Source: Paramacrobiotus metropolitanus (lineage: Eukaryota > Tardigrada > Eutardigrada > Parachela > Macrobiotidae). From it: DNA of 64,000 nucleotides. The position numbers were made by a program, and so were the translations under genes. Within the stretch, counting starts at the first letter, position 1; the number at the start of each line of letters is the position of its first letter. A model generated the notes under the pieces. That model made no database searches. It was not told where the DNA came from and was given only the letters and a program-made list of their open reading frames with translations. The stretch covers positions 62,001 through 126,000 of the forward strand of contig NW_026570366.1 in NCBI RefSeq assembly GCF_019649055.1. Reading direction: 5' to 3'. Shown here piece by piece: positions 34,140 through 45,660 of the stretch.

Positions 34140-36726
34140 ATGAGTGCGGGAAAGCGTGTTGCTCTGGTAAGTAGGGCTCCGTAAGACTGTAAGAGCCATG
34201 GACCACCTAGGCCTGTAGTTTGTTTTGCCGCTTGCGTCTCCCTTTTTGCGGACGAAGTGCACCGCAAAGCTGTTAGAAGAAACTGGTGTTTGGATGTAAA
34301 TCGGGAAGTGAAGATATGAGGGCCTCAATTTCTGCAGGTGACTGGCGGCAATAAAGGCATTGGATTTGGAATTGTACGAGGATTATGCAAAGGGCTGGGC
34401 GAACGTGGTGCTGTTTATCTAGCTGGTATGTCGCAGTCGTCTACAGACAGTTGCTTGAATTCTCGTGTTTCTGTTTTCGTTATTAAATTCTAGATATACA
34501 AGCTGACTCATTATGGCTAACACCTACCCTAATCAATTGTTTTAATTTTTTCCTAATTTTTTTTGGAAACAGAAGAATACAGTACCGTATTCGTGCAGCT
34601 TTAACTTTCAATGATGATTTTCAAATTTTTGTTAATAAATGTTTAATATTTATATGTGTATTAGTTCAGTGATTCGAAGCGTGCCACACGGGAGATTGGT
34701 TATTATCGGGCGTTGTATTTAGCGCGGAATGAGCAGCTCGGGCAGCAAGCAGTGGCTAAACTGAAAACCGAAGAGGATCTCCATCCGGAATTCATCCAGC
34801 TGGATGTCACTGATCGGAAAAGCATCGAAAAAGCCCGCGACACGATTGTCCAAAAACACGGCGGACTGGATATCCTCGTTAACAATGCGGCCATAGCTTT
34901 CAAGGTGCTCTTAATGTGAAAAGAGAATTTCCCGGTTGTTAGAGGAAGTTAATTTATATTAATGATATGAATATACGAGTATGTGAATAAATGAATTTTT
35001 ATATATGCGAAGACGGTTCTCAGCTGCCTACATAAAATTATATGATATTTCTGTACTAGACAACGCTATCCGTAGAAGTTTGGAATGGGTACTTGCAAAT
35101 TGTTTTGCAACGTATATTTTGAAACTATCCTGAGCGGATTCTCCGGGCACTTTTCATTATTTGAATTTGTGGTTTTTTAACAAAGAACGATGCCACGGAA
35201 TCGTTTGGTGAGCAGGCGGAAGTGACGATCGCGACGAATTTCTTCGGTTTGTTGGATGTGTGCGATGTGATGTTTCCCATTCTCCGACCGTCTGCCAGGT
35301 TTGAATATCTTTGCTAAATTCAGTAAATTGACGGCATATTCTGCTGTACAGTATGCATCGCAACATGTTTGTTGGATGGTAATTATCTGCCTCATTAAAA
35401 TTAAAAGAACAGCAATTTTTTAAAAAAGTTGTTGTAGCAATGCAATCCTCTCTCTCTCTGACATTGTCAGCCTATTTGCACAGTATTTACAAATATATAT
35501 TTGTATATGTGTATGTCGATATGCTTACTTTTTATAAAATGAACTTCAGAATAATTTATAAAACTCAAAAATTTATTAAAAAATCTTTATATATAAGCAC
35601 TAGTTAAATTGTTTTACCGTCATATCAACTGAAATTAAGTATTTTACTGTCATATTCTGCTTTTCTTTCTACTTGATAATTTTTAACACGTGTAAAAACG
35701 TGCCAAAAATCCTTATGTTGAAAGGCAGAATATCATTGTTAAGATGTGAGCAAAATCTTGCTCGTAAAATTGATAGGCATGTAGATGAAACTGGAAAACC
35801 AACACTTTGATATTGACGCAGTGTGTGGCCGTTGTACTACGACAGTTTATCTGCACTCTTTCAGATGCAGATCATTGATAATTGATATTATACACATATT
35901 ACTCTCTTCCCGGAGGGGCATGTTCCCGGACGGGGATGTTGCTGTTTTGTTTTGGAGTGCTTATTACTCCATTTTTTCAGTTGTACATTCCATGATTTTC
36001 GTAGGGTGGTGAACGTATCCAGTTGCATGGGAAATGTCACCTACATCACTAATTCTGCCATTAAGGAGCGCGTTATTTCCGAGGAGTTGACCGTGGAAGA
36101 GCTGAAGAAAATTATGAACGATTTTGTTTCGTAAGTTATTTAAAATATGTGCCTTAAAACAAAAGAACTCTAGTCTAGCACATAAGTATTGCAAATCCCT
36201 TTAAATTCTACAAAGATGTTGCTGCGTGGTGTTCATTGTACTTAAGTGATCCTTTAAACTTCTGCGTTTACGATAAATTTTGCAAACCGCGGAGTTTGTT
36301 CTCACTTGGTTATCTGTAGAGCCGCCAAACGCGACACCCATAAAGACGTTGGTTTTCCCACTACGGCCTACGGCATGTCTAAAATCGGGGTGACTGCTTT
36401 ATCCAGCATTCAGCAGCGGGAATTTGACAAAGATAAAACGCGTCCGGATATCGTTGTCAATGCGGTAAGCACTATTCTGCACTAAAAGAGTATGAATGTA
36501 GTCAAGATGCCGGTTTATCTGGCTGAAATAACGCTAACGTCAGGTTCATCCGGGATATGTGGACACCGATATGAGCAGCCATAAAGGCACCAAAACCATT
36601 GATGAGGGTGCCGAATCGTCGCTGTACGCCGCTCTGCTGCCCGACAAGACGGATATTCGCGGGCAGTATATCTCCAGTAATTCTAACGTGGAAAACTGGC
36701 GCAACGGAGTGGCTATGATCTTTTAA
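34140..36726 (+). CDS. CBR1: Carbonyl reductase (CBR1-like short-chain dehydrogenase), copy 2
   Basis: Seven exons: 34140-34166, 34338-34425, 34723-34904, 35186-35298, 36005-36130, 36320-36464, 36544-36726. Phases close, giving 287 residues. It has the same function class as copy 1: NADPH-dependent carbonyl reduction. Motifs: TGGNKGIG, LDVTD, NVSS (catalytic Ser about 142/143), YGMSK (Tyr196, Lys200), HPGYVDTD. Exon lengths match copy 1 exactly except exon 6, 12 nt shorter. Odd: the structural NNAG motif reads NNAA, with Ala in place of a highly conserved Gly, so activity or cofactor geometry may differ. The two copies share long identical stretches in exon 3, which suggests a fairly recent duplication or gene conversion. 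Confidence 0.93.
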
Positions 36727-37516
36727 ATCTGCCAGTTTATTTACCGCTTTTTCCATGTTTTTTTTATTTTTTTGAGTTCTAGTTTCCGTTATTTAGAGAA
36801 AGAAAATTTGTTCCGAAACAGTAACGGTGAATTTTAATGTCTTTTCCGCTAAGAGACTGAAGAACATTTCATTGTTTCGCTTCGCTTGATCTACTTATAA
36901 ACTCAAGTTTTACCATTCCTAGCTTGCAAAATTTCAAGTGATACAATTTAAAAATTATCACATTAGTGCATCAAATAAGTGTTGGATCAGTATGATCTAT
37001 ATGTATAAAAACTCTGTAAACTAAAACATGTGCGAGTGCGGGCATTGAAAACTGACCTAAACAAAAGTTGCAAAACGCTTGAAAGCCGCTCAGTCATCCT
37101 TCGAGATCTGTCGGTTGGTAAACCATTCCGGAATGAATTTATAGCTGCATGTTTCCGCGTCGTACGCTTGCATCTTTACACTGTTCCAACCAACATTCCA
37201 TTCAAATTTGTAAATCGTTCTGAAATAGAATTATGGTTAAATCAAGCCGATTGTCATACGGTGCACCATACTTGAAATTGTGTTTGACTAAAGAGCTTCT
37301 TTGCTTCAACTTGTCATTTAAAATACAGCGTAGCAGGTCGTAAACTTTTGTATGCTCCACCGTTTTCAACCGTAATTTTTTGTGTCTCGTACAACAAATT
37401 TGAAAAAATGCAACTCAATATTATGGAATTTCAGCGCAACACCATGTCTTTAAATTTTCTTCGTTCTCGTATATCGCTGCTTATTGTTTATTAACGAATT
37501 TTTGTGAAGAGAAATT
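36727..37516. other. Gap between carbonyl reductase 2 and DXO
   Basis: The two genes converge here. AT-rich, with no recognised coding sequence. A TTTATT at 37487-37492 (AATAAA on the minus strand), 25 bp beyond the DXO stop, is its possible polyadenylation signal. Confidence 0.45.
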
Positions 37517-39907
37517 TTAAACATAGAAACACAATACGAACTTGGTGTGATCCTCCACAACGACGTCACGAACATGTGCCAAGAAATCGGAAAGAAATTT
37601 CACGCAGACCGATGGCGACCAGTTAATGCGTTTATTCTACAATGCGAAGAAAACTTAAGCCCACAATATACAGGAGTTTCCATCCTTACAATTGTAATTC
37701 AGTTTTAGTACTCGTAATTAAAAATAAAAGCAAAGTGGATGGTCCAAATGACAATCGAACCTTACCGTGTACAAAGTGTTGTAATTGGCAATATCCGTGG
37801 GCATTTCATCAGTATAGGTGACAATGCCGTCGTCGTTACGGAAGCCAATACAGATCAGCGGCACACCTCCGATATAGCTCTGCGCCCACCAGCGTCGAAA
37901 TTTCCCATTCCTGCCGAATATCAAATGACAGATTATTGCACTTCCAAAAAATCGCTCACGGTAACCAGATTGCACAATCGGTTTAGTTTGAATAACCAAC
38001 TATTTTATCGTAACATGTAACTGCTAAAACTGCAAGATTAATTCACATAGCGCACGTAGTGAGCAATATAAGCTGAAACTTGAGAAACACTATCAAGTAA
38101 TGAAAAACTTGATACGTAATTTTATTGCAAAGGCTTTCGTAAATTGAAATGATAGCTAAAGTTCAACATGTGCACGCTTTTTCCGCTTCGTTAGTACGTA
38201 TTTAAAAGCTCGCTCTTTAATTCTGAATCAGAAAAAGTATAACGTTGCCCTTTTGGAACCGTACAAGAATTTCGACAGGCCATCAGCATCGGTTAGTCCA
38301 CGCGACGTCTTGCATTCCACATAGCTGGACGGTCCCTTCGACTGCTTTGCAGCATCATAACAATCGATTTCCGCGGCATACAACATCCCAGTACTGCCAA
38401 GTTTGCTGGAAATAATGCTTAAAAATCCATCGTAAGGATTCGGTGGGATTGTTGCAGCGGTTTTCTCGTCGTTGGTCATGAACTGCTCAAATTTGTACCC
38501 CCTGAAATAGTAACAAAATATACGTACAGTAGTATACCCGGCAGAGCTAGGTTTTCTCTTTCTCTCTTTAAAATACCAATCACGATACTAAAAGGCATTA
38601 CCATATCCCAGGATTAACAAGTTCTACATTATTTTGAAGCAACAGAAAGTACAAATATTCCCCGTGAGTTCACCATCGTGAGTATCAATAACCGAAGTCT
38701 ATCGTAGGGAAATGGCAAACGTAAATAGCATGAAGAAGTTCCTATGCTCAACAGCCAGCATACGTTTATACGTCTAACTTTTTCTTTTTAAGAAGCGTAC
38801 AGAATATCCCGAAGTTTCCAACGCTTGTATAGTAGAATACTAATCCGAAAACTACCGTAAGGTGCTAATAAAGAAACTAGTGTAAATATTTAAGCAGTAA
38901 TAAGAAAACTTACAAGCTAATCACCTACCAATACTGCGACGCTTTGTACGCATCGGAGTGCATTCCCAACCGTTCACTGCGGGCCTCTTCGGTTTCGAAA
39001 TTGGTCAAATAAATGATCCCATCAATCCGGCATGCCGAGATGACCCAACCCTTCATCCGCTCATATGGCGTAACCATGATTTCGTACAGCCGTTTCCGCA
39101 TGCAGACAATGTTCACCTTTGATCTGCAATCAGAGAAACGAGTATGAGAAACAAATCATATGAAATATTTTATAACAGCAAAATACGTATTTGAAAGCCT
39201 AATTCAGCCACGGCAATCCAAAAAAAACTTCCGAAAAGAAATATCTAAATTTCAACCGCAAGTACTTACTTGTACAATGATAATGTTAAGTTAACAGTAA
39301 AATGTGCGCAACGTAGATACGGTATACTGTCTCTGAATCATAATACGAAATCTTCTGATTAAATTATAGGTATTCCCAAAAAAAAGTGTCCATACGCTAT
39401 AATTATGTATCCAGTATCCTGACGATAATGGATTTACGGAATCCACTAATTCGATTTCGATATCCGCCGTTACGTAACATGCATTTAGGTACTTATCAGT
39501 GGATCACAAAGAACATCTCACTGATTTCGTCTGTTTGCTTACCGAATTCTGTCGAACTTCTCCGGATGCTTCATAATCCACGTAAGCAGCTGGTCCAAAT
39601 GCTCGTTGGTTTCGGGATCGTCAGGATCCGGTCGCGGCTGGAACTGGTCTGCGCCCACATTCAGATCAATGCACAGGTTTTTGACAGTGCGTCCCGGTCC
39701 CTTTCGCCGCAATGCCCGCAGTCCACTGCGATCGTCATGATACTTGCGACGGAATGTGTTCGGCAGGGGACCAGTTAACGAGAAAGCACCGATTTCTTGG
39801 AGATCCTTCAGCTGGGGCGCCAAGCCCAGGCTGGACAAGGAACGACGGTCAGCACTGTTCGAAGTGATCGGCAGCGAGAAGTGCGAGCAAACTTGAAGGG
39901 ATGTCAT
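37517..39907 (-). CDS. DXO: DXO/Dom3Z/Rai1 decapping and deNADding exoribonuclease
   Basis: Five exons on the minus strand: 39907-39543, 39123-38929, 38501-38244, 37910-37766, 37636-37517. Phases close, giving 360 residues (human DXO 396). The family removes incompletely capped or NAD-capped RNA 5' ends using two metal ions. Matching blocks: RKYHDDRSGLRALRR near the N-terminus, TPYERMKGWVISACR, GYKFEQFM, the metal-binding pair AEIDC (Glu231, Asp233) and VECKTS (Glu249, Lys251), WWAQSYIGGVPLICIGFRN, and the last helix NWSPSVCVKFLSDFL. All catalytic residues I can place are present. The donor after exon 3 (gttata) is weak but required by phase. The gene is head-to-head with KMT5A, ATGs 513 bp apart. 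Confidence 0.93.
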
Positions 39908-40420
39908 GTTTTATCAGTTGAAAATTTGAGCCAAATGACTGTTTATTCTGGGAAAACGAAACTAATTGACAGATTCATCACATAAGTCACAAAAACTCGC
40001 TGTCGAGTGTCTCACAGCATGCGACGGCGAAAAGAAAATTATGAAAATGAAATAATTTTTTTTTAAAAAAACTGAAGATCGAAGACCACGAGACAGACGT
40101 TTACAGAGTCACTGGTCACAACAAAATTGTACTTGCACTTTTTGGCACTGCCAGACGCACCGGTTACCACTATGAGATGCAAAAATAAGAGTGGCCGCCT
40201 GCGTACGCACTTTACTTGCCATAAAGTATTCTTCAATGGTTTTACTTTTGGCATGCAAAACATCGCTTTATTTTCCGTTTTTGAATTTTTCTGTCTCAAT
40301 TATTTTTAATAAAAAATGGTCGTAGATCTGGCAGGTGTAACTAAAGCAGTTTTTTCTCATGTCCTTTAAAATACTGATTTTGACTGGAGATTCTTAGGAC
40401 GATCTCGCGCTGTCTTCGCC
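39908..40420. promoter_or_regulatory. Shared intergenic promoter region of DXO and KMT5A
   Basis: The start codons of two housekeeping-type genes face away from each other across 513 bp. No other exon is recognised here, so both promoters, possibly one bidirectional promoter, must lie in or near this interval. A non-coding first exon cannot be excluded. No TATA box in a convincing position was identified. Confidence 0.45.
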
Positions 40421-43400
40421 ATGCCGCCAAAGAAGCCTGTGGCGCCGACGGCAGCAACCCGTCGTAATCCGCCGCGGAACGCTGCCAGTCGATCGTTCAA
40501 ACAAACCAAACTGGATGAAGTTCTCCACCGCGCAGCGACTAAACCTCCGCCAAATGATCTTGTTCCTGCTGCGCCATCTGCGCCAGAACCGGTAGTATTT
40601 GAGGAAAATCTCGATGGTGATCTCGTTGAGTGTGGCGCGGCGGTTTCCGAGTTTGAAGTGGTTTCCGTCGCAGCCCAGAAGATCAGCAAGCATGCTGCAG
40701 CATCTGGTCTTCCCAGGCCCTCACCCTTGAAGATTGTCATCCGCAAACGAGCAGTGCAGCTTCCCAGTAAGTGCAGTAATAGCGAATACTCAGAGTTTAT
40801 ACTCCGTCTTCTGACTAAAGCTAGGGATGTCCGGTTGTTTTACGGAGCACTTACATTTGCCATGATAATGTAGTGGATACTGGTTGTACAGAGCCGTCAC
40901 AAAGTTATCTTTTTTCATTACACGAATTACAGTGTTACACCGTTAAAGATAGCGAACTAAGTAAAGGCAGAAGCCGTTTGATTGTTGAAATTAATTTTGT
41001 TTTATTAACCGTTAACGGGAAGCTTATACATAGTCAGCATGCATGCTGCAGATAAGCACAACTGCAAAAATTTTATCAGAACGATGTGCTAAATTTACAG
41101 CGGTCGAATGGGTGGATTCGCCTGACGGCTTAAAATTTAAACTTAAACTTTTAAGTTTAAGTTTTTTAAACTTAAACTTGAACTTTTAGACGGCTTAAAC
41201 TTTTAAGTTTTGTAAATTGCTTACCTATTCGATAGTGTTTTATACTGAGTCAGTATAAAATACTATCGAATAAAATACAATCAACATTCAGCAGTCACAG
41301 TATTACTGACTGCAGAGTGTTTATTAATAAGCCTTTCTTCTCCGGACCTATCGTATTACTGTTAGCGGTAGTTTTCCTCTCAACCATTAACAGAAAAAAC
41401 ATAAATTAAGATTTAATTTAAATCTTAGCACAGTTTGTGCCAGTAGTAGATTTTCATTTATAATTCAAGACGTAGTGCGTAAATACCTCATGGGGAGGGC
41501 GGCGATGCTTTTACCCTTGTTACCTTGTACTACGAAACCACCACGTTTGCTGTCTCTGCTGCTGATGCACTCTACTATTTTGGTTTGTTTGAAATAATTC
41601 AAATGTAACCATTGCCATTAGAAAAATCAAAAAATCCTAAATCGTTATTCACTTATTCGTGATCTTATTGTTAGGACGCGTATTCAGTGTTCTGAGGCCG
41701 TCTGCATGACTGCAACCATTGTGCAACCAACCTAAAGGCAAATAGAAGAATTATGATAAACCAAGAATTTTAATCTTTTAAAGAAAATCTAATGCATATT
41801 ACAAATGTGTAAAATTTTGAAATTGATGTGGTTGTTTTAAGCAAAGTGCGCGACAGTTGCATCCTGCATGTAGGATGATGTAGCCGATGTCCCTACACAC
41901 GGTAGCTTAACTCGCTACCCCACTTACAACCGTTAGACAATAACAAGGCCAAAGTAGGCCTCCGCGTGCAAAATTCTCTTGGATTGTTTTCAGTGTTTGT
42001 CTAATCTGGCATTTGACGTAAATTATGCATACACGAAATGTAGTGTAATTCATCGTTAGACATAAAAGAAATAGAAAATAGTAGAATCTGTCGTCAAAAA
42101 TGATCGTGTTAATCTGGGAATCGCAGCAAATCGGTCCGAATCTGTATCTGAACATTCCCCATTATTACTCCGTAGAAGTCCCACCCAACACCCCGCAGAA
42201 AAACGGCACCCTCCCCGATGGAATCGCCAATGGCCTACCACCCAGCACCCCCGTGCAGCGCTCCTCCGCGGTGCGGGGCCACCAGATTATCTCGCCCGAG
42301 ACGACCGTGATCCCCCGCAAGGGCCCCAAGATCGGACGGCCCGCTTTGCCAGGCACGACCACCGTCAAGTCCAACCCGGTGGTGCGCCAGACCAAGAGTG
42401 AACGCGTCAAGGCCAGTCTGGAGCTGGATAAACGACTCAAAGAGGAGGAGATCACCATAACGCGCATGATCGTCAGCAAACTGGAAGATCCGGGAATTCA
42501 GGTTAGCTGTTAAATTGTGCCCCAGACGTTTTCCGCTGTGTGGTCAAAATTTCGCTTGGACCCAGTAATAACGGCAAGCTACAGTATAAATATCCTTTTG
42601 TGGTTAAAAAAGCACAGCGAGAACTCCATTTTTTGTGCAAGCGAAAACAGTTTATTCGAAAATAAGTTGAATAAGTGCTTGCAGTTTGCGTGAAAATTAA
42701 AAATGTACAACGATTGTGACTAAAATGCATATCTGAGTAGTGATGCATTGTAAGCTTGTTTTGCTTTAAATATGTTTTGGAGAAAGCTGCGCACACCACG
42801 TTTTACCACCAAAGTCTCCGCACACCACCTTTCACCACCACCAGGCTGCGCACACCACTATTCGCACCACGTTTTGTCTCGGGCCACCATTTTTACGCCA
42901 CCACTATATATATTTGAAACGTCGGTAGTCTCGGGACACCACATTCTGCTCGTGGTTTCGAAGATATGTATGCGGTAGTCGGTCGTATAATTATACGACT
43001 AATATGGGCTATGTAATTAAATTCTGTGTACGTACAAAGAACAGTACTTTACTTAACATACGGTGTATCTAAGTTACAATTTTTTGGTTTTTTCGATATA
43101 GCGCAAGGCAAGCCGTTGATTGTACAGCATGCGTAATTTGTAAATAAGCAGAGAAAGTTCTTTGCAGCCACAATTTACCATAAACTGACTGCCTGTTTGT
43201 TATACTTTTATTCTAAAAATCGTTCTTGATTCATCGTCATACTAAAAAAATGTCGCGTACTTTTTACGACTGATTGGGGCGTACGGAATGTTCCGCCGAG
43301 ATTTCTGAGGTTTAGATTTGGAGAAATTTTGCGTGCATGTTCACTTCAACCAACTGGCATCGCGAGACAAAGGAAGTTTGGGTGTATGATAGTTTGGCGA

Positions 43401-44802
43401 TGGAGCTTAACTGGCAGGTTAAAGAACAAATATGGCTGCTTTATGGGACGTTACTGCCGGAAAAGCAGATTACGGTTAGCCACAAGGCTGTCCAAAATTA
43501 AGGAAACGGAATCGATTGTGCCCTTCACGCTTTAGCGTTTGCGCACGAGCTGCTCAATGGAATTGACCCACAGGAGAGTACCTTTTCTGGAAAAGGCTTG
43601 AGGGAGTGGGTTATAACATCATTTGAAGCTAAGCGTGTGCAAAAACTCAAACACCGTCCTGGCAGGGCGGCCGAGCGAGTAAAACCGAAAAAATCGCTAA
43701 CTATAACGGAAGCGGAGGCTAACGAGTGGGACCAAAAAAGAGGAGCCAGACCGCGAGACGAAAGAGCTGTCTTTTTTTTCCGCCCGTTATAACAATTGCT
43801 TAATTTTCATCCAGAATAGTGGTGTGCAGAGACTCTGGTGGTGTGCAATATGCTCCTAGTGGTGTTAGGAGATTAAAGTGGTTTTTTCAAAAAAATTAAA
43901 AATTAATAAAAAGTGGTGTGCGGAGCCTGGCGGTGGTGTTTCGTGGTGTGCGGAGACTTTGGTGGTGAAACGTGGTGTGCGGAGCCTTCCCCATATGTTT
44001 TTGCGGGCTTTTTGTGAGATTTTTTGGATAACAACATGAATTTATTTTCTGTTTTGTGTTGCTGCGAGTAGCGTAGTAGTTTGGCTTTCTTAAACGTGAT
44101 GGGATGGCTGAAAGCGCTTTTCAGTTTTCAACATTCAGTTGTTAAATCATTAATGCAAAGATTAACGGATGAGTTTAACAGATTTTTTGCTTTCGTATTT
44201 AGATCCACCTGTTTGAGGAAAAAGGCCGTGGATTAGTCGCGCAACGTGCTTTCAAGAAAGACGAGTATGTCGTGGAGTACGCGGGAGATTTAGTGGATGT
44301 CAGCTGCGCTAAACAACGCGAACGCTACTACGCCCAGGAACCGTCCAAATACGGCTGTTATATGTACTTTTTCAATTACAAAGGCAGAAGACTATGGTGA
44401 GCATCTGAACTATTAGAAAAGATTATTTCTTGAAAAATAACATGGAACATGTCTGCTTTAAACTATAGAGCCTATGTATCAACCGAAAGTGGGTAATACG
44501 AGAAGTTTTGTTGTTGGAATTTTTGGTGGCCGTAAGTTTAAATTTTTTTTAATTATGTAATCATAGAAAAATGTTGCAGTGTGGATGCCACTGCGGAAAC
44601 CGGACGCTATGGTCGCTTGCTGAACCACTCATGTCGTCGAGCCAATCTGCGACCGGAAGTCAAAGAAATCCCCAGCTCGGAGCAGAAGATCCACCTGATT
44701 TTGCGCGCAGCACGGGATATTGAGGTGGGCGAGGAACTGCTGTACGATTATGGCGATCGGGATCCGCAGAGTTTGGCGGCCTTTCCGTGGCTCAAGGAGT
44801 GA
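40421..44802 (+). CDS. KMT5A: Histone H4-K20 monomethyltransferase (SET8 / PR-Set7)
   Basis: Four exons: 40421-40766, 42176-42501, 44203-44396, 44580-44802. Phases close, giving 362 residues (human 352-393). The nuclear enzyme uses S-adenosylmethionine to monomethylate H4 Lys20 for chromosome condensation and replication licensing. The SET domain starts near residue 205 with RQTKSERVKASLELDKR, then EEKGRGLVAQRAF, EYVVEYAGDLV, YGCYMYFFNYKG, GRLLNHSC (NHS at 304-306), EELLYDYGD (Tyr344, Tyr346) and FPWLKE at the end, the post-SET-less ending typical of SET8. The N-terminal 200 residues are basic, proline-rich and disordered, with a degenerate PCNA-box-like QTKLDEVL near residue 28. Intron 1 (1.4 kb) carries a hairpin; intron 2 (1.7 kb) carries a Mutator-like transposon. 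Confidence 0.94.
41227..41271. repeat. Near-perfect 45-bp palindrome in KMT5A intron 1
   Basis: Arms of 22 nt with one mismatch around a single central base; the left arm begins attcg and the right arm ends cgaat. It lies just after a run of taaactt/aagttta inverted repeats (41126-41215). In RNA it would form a long hairpin. Confidence 0.75.
42770..44001. mobile_element. Mutator-like DNA transposon (non-autonomous) with 9-bp target duplication
   Basis: The element spans 42779-43992 (1,214 bp). It is flanked by identical 9-bp copies of atatgtttt at 42770-42778 and 43993-44001. Its ends are long inverted repeats starting GG(a/g)GAA(a/g)GCT and containing gcacaccacg, accaccaaagtctccg and further cgcacaccac blocks. 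Inside is a broken Ulp1-like protease frame. A 9-bp duplication with long TIRs and an Ulp1 passenger fits the Mutator (MULE) superfamily. It sits in intron 2 of KMT5A in the gene's own orientation for the protease. Confidence 0.8.
43350..43650 (+). pseudogene. Ulp1-like (C48) cysteine protease fragment inside the MULE
   Basis: The frame reads EVWVYDSLAMELNWQVKEQ, then QITVSHKAVQN, a stop, then GIDCALHALAFAHELLNG and GLREWVITSFEAKRVQ. This is the C-terminal half of transposon-type Ulp1 proteases: W/Y-DS strand, Q-x-x-x-x-x-DCG helix containing the catalytic Cys, and the R-x-H/W-x-x-x-CFE-like helix. Ulp1-like domains cleave SUMO in cellular relatives; their role in transposons is unclear. A TAA just before the Cys block and the missing N-terminal half mark it as dead. 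Confidence 0.65.
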
Positions 44803-45660
44803 GTCTTTCAGTGTGCTTGTGTTTGACGATTCGTTGGAAATGAACTACTGAACCTTCTAATTTTTTGAAAGCACAATATTGTTGAAAACTGTTTTTGTTT
44901 GTTTCTCATTTTCTCTGTCTCAGTGTTTCTCCTCTGGCGCACCGTTTATATCTTGTAAATATTTTGTAAATGATACGTGTAGAGTGTTCTTTCTGCTTGC
45001 GTACTTTCGCACACTTTGACCCGTCTTGTATATATGGAATTTCTATCAAATAGAGAACGTCGCGTTTGGATGTTACGGCACTACGGAAACATGAATAATC
45101 AAGGGGATGATGCACCCTTCTAATGATGTTACGAATTATTCGATACAATTCTGGGTAATGACGAAGTTGCACACACCATAATTTTTGTCGTTCAGTGGAA
45201 TATTTACGGGTATGCATTTTTGTTGCATTTAGAAAAACACAGTGATAACAATGGTATATTGATTTCTAGAGGAAAACTGTGAATAAATTGATTTATTTTG
45301 TAAGATAAAAAGTACGTTGAAGGAATTTTAAAATTGTTTTCTTCGTTCAGGAAGCGTTTAGGTATGCACTTATGCAGTTATGTATAAATCTGTGTGGGCC
45401 TTTGCACCACGGTATTCGCAATTCTGAGTTCTCGCAAAGCAAAAAGAACGGAAATTCAACTTTCGAGTCTGGTCTGGATGAATACAAACACTAACACAGA
45501 TTCGAATGCACATTTTCATGTGTAATTAAATGCTACCACAGGTGGTACAGCATTACGATTACGCACAAGACAATAATAATAAGTAATTCTTAGTACTGAT
45601 TACAGTATCGTTATAGAAAATAAATCGCGGAAATTTGTCGGTTCAAAATCAGCAGAAATG
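44803..45660. other. Gap between KMT5A and the chitin-binding protein gene
   Basis: The genes converge. An AATAAA at 45282 may end the KMT5A transcript, about 480 bp past its stop. A 103-codon minus-strand frame at 44906-45217 matches nothing I recognise and is treated as chance. Confidence 0.45.

Noticed and set aside
40366-40746. 126-codon minus-strand open frame with glycine-rich product
   Set aside because: Antisense shadow of KMT5A exon 1.
44906-45217. 103-codon minus-strand open frame
   Set aside because: No homologue, no splice partners, and it overlaps the expected 3' UTR of KMT5A.
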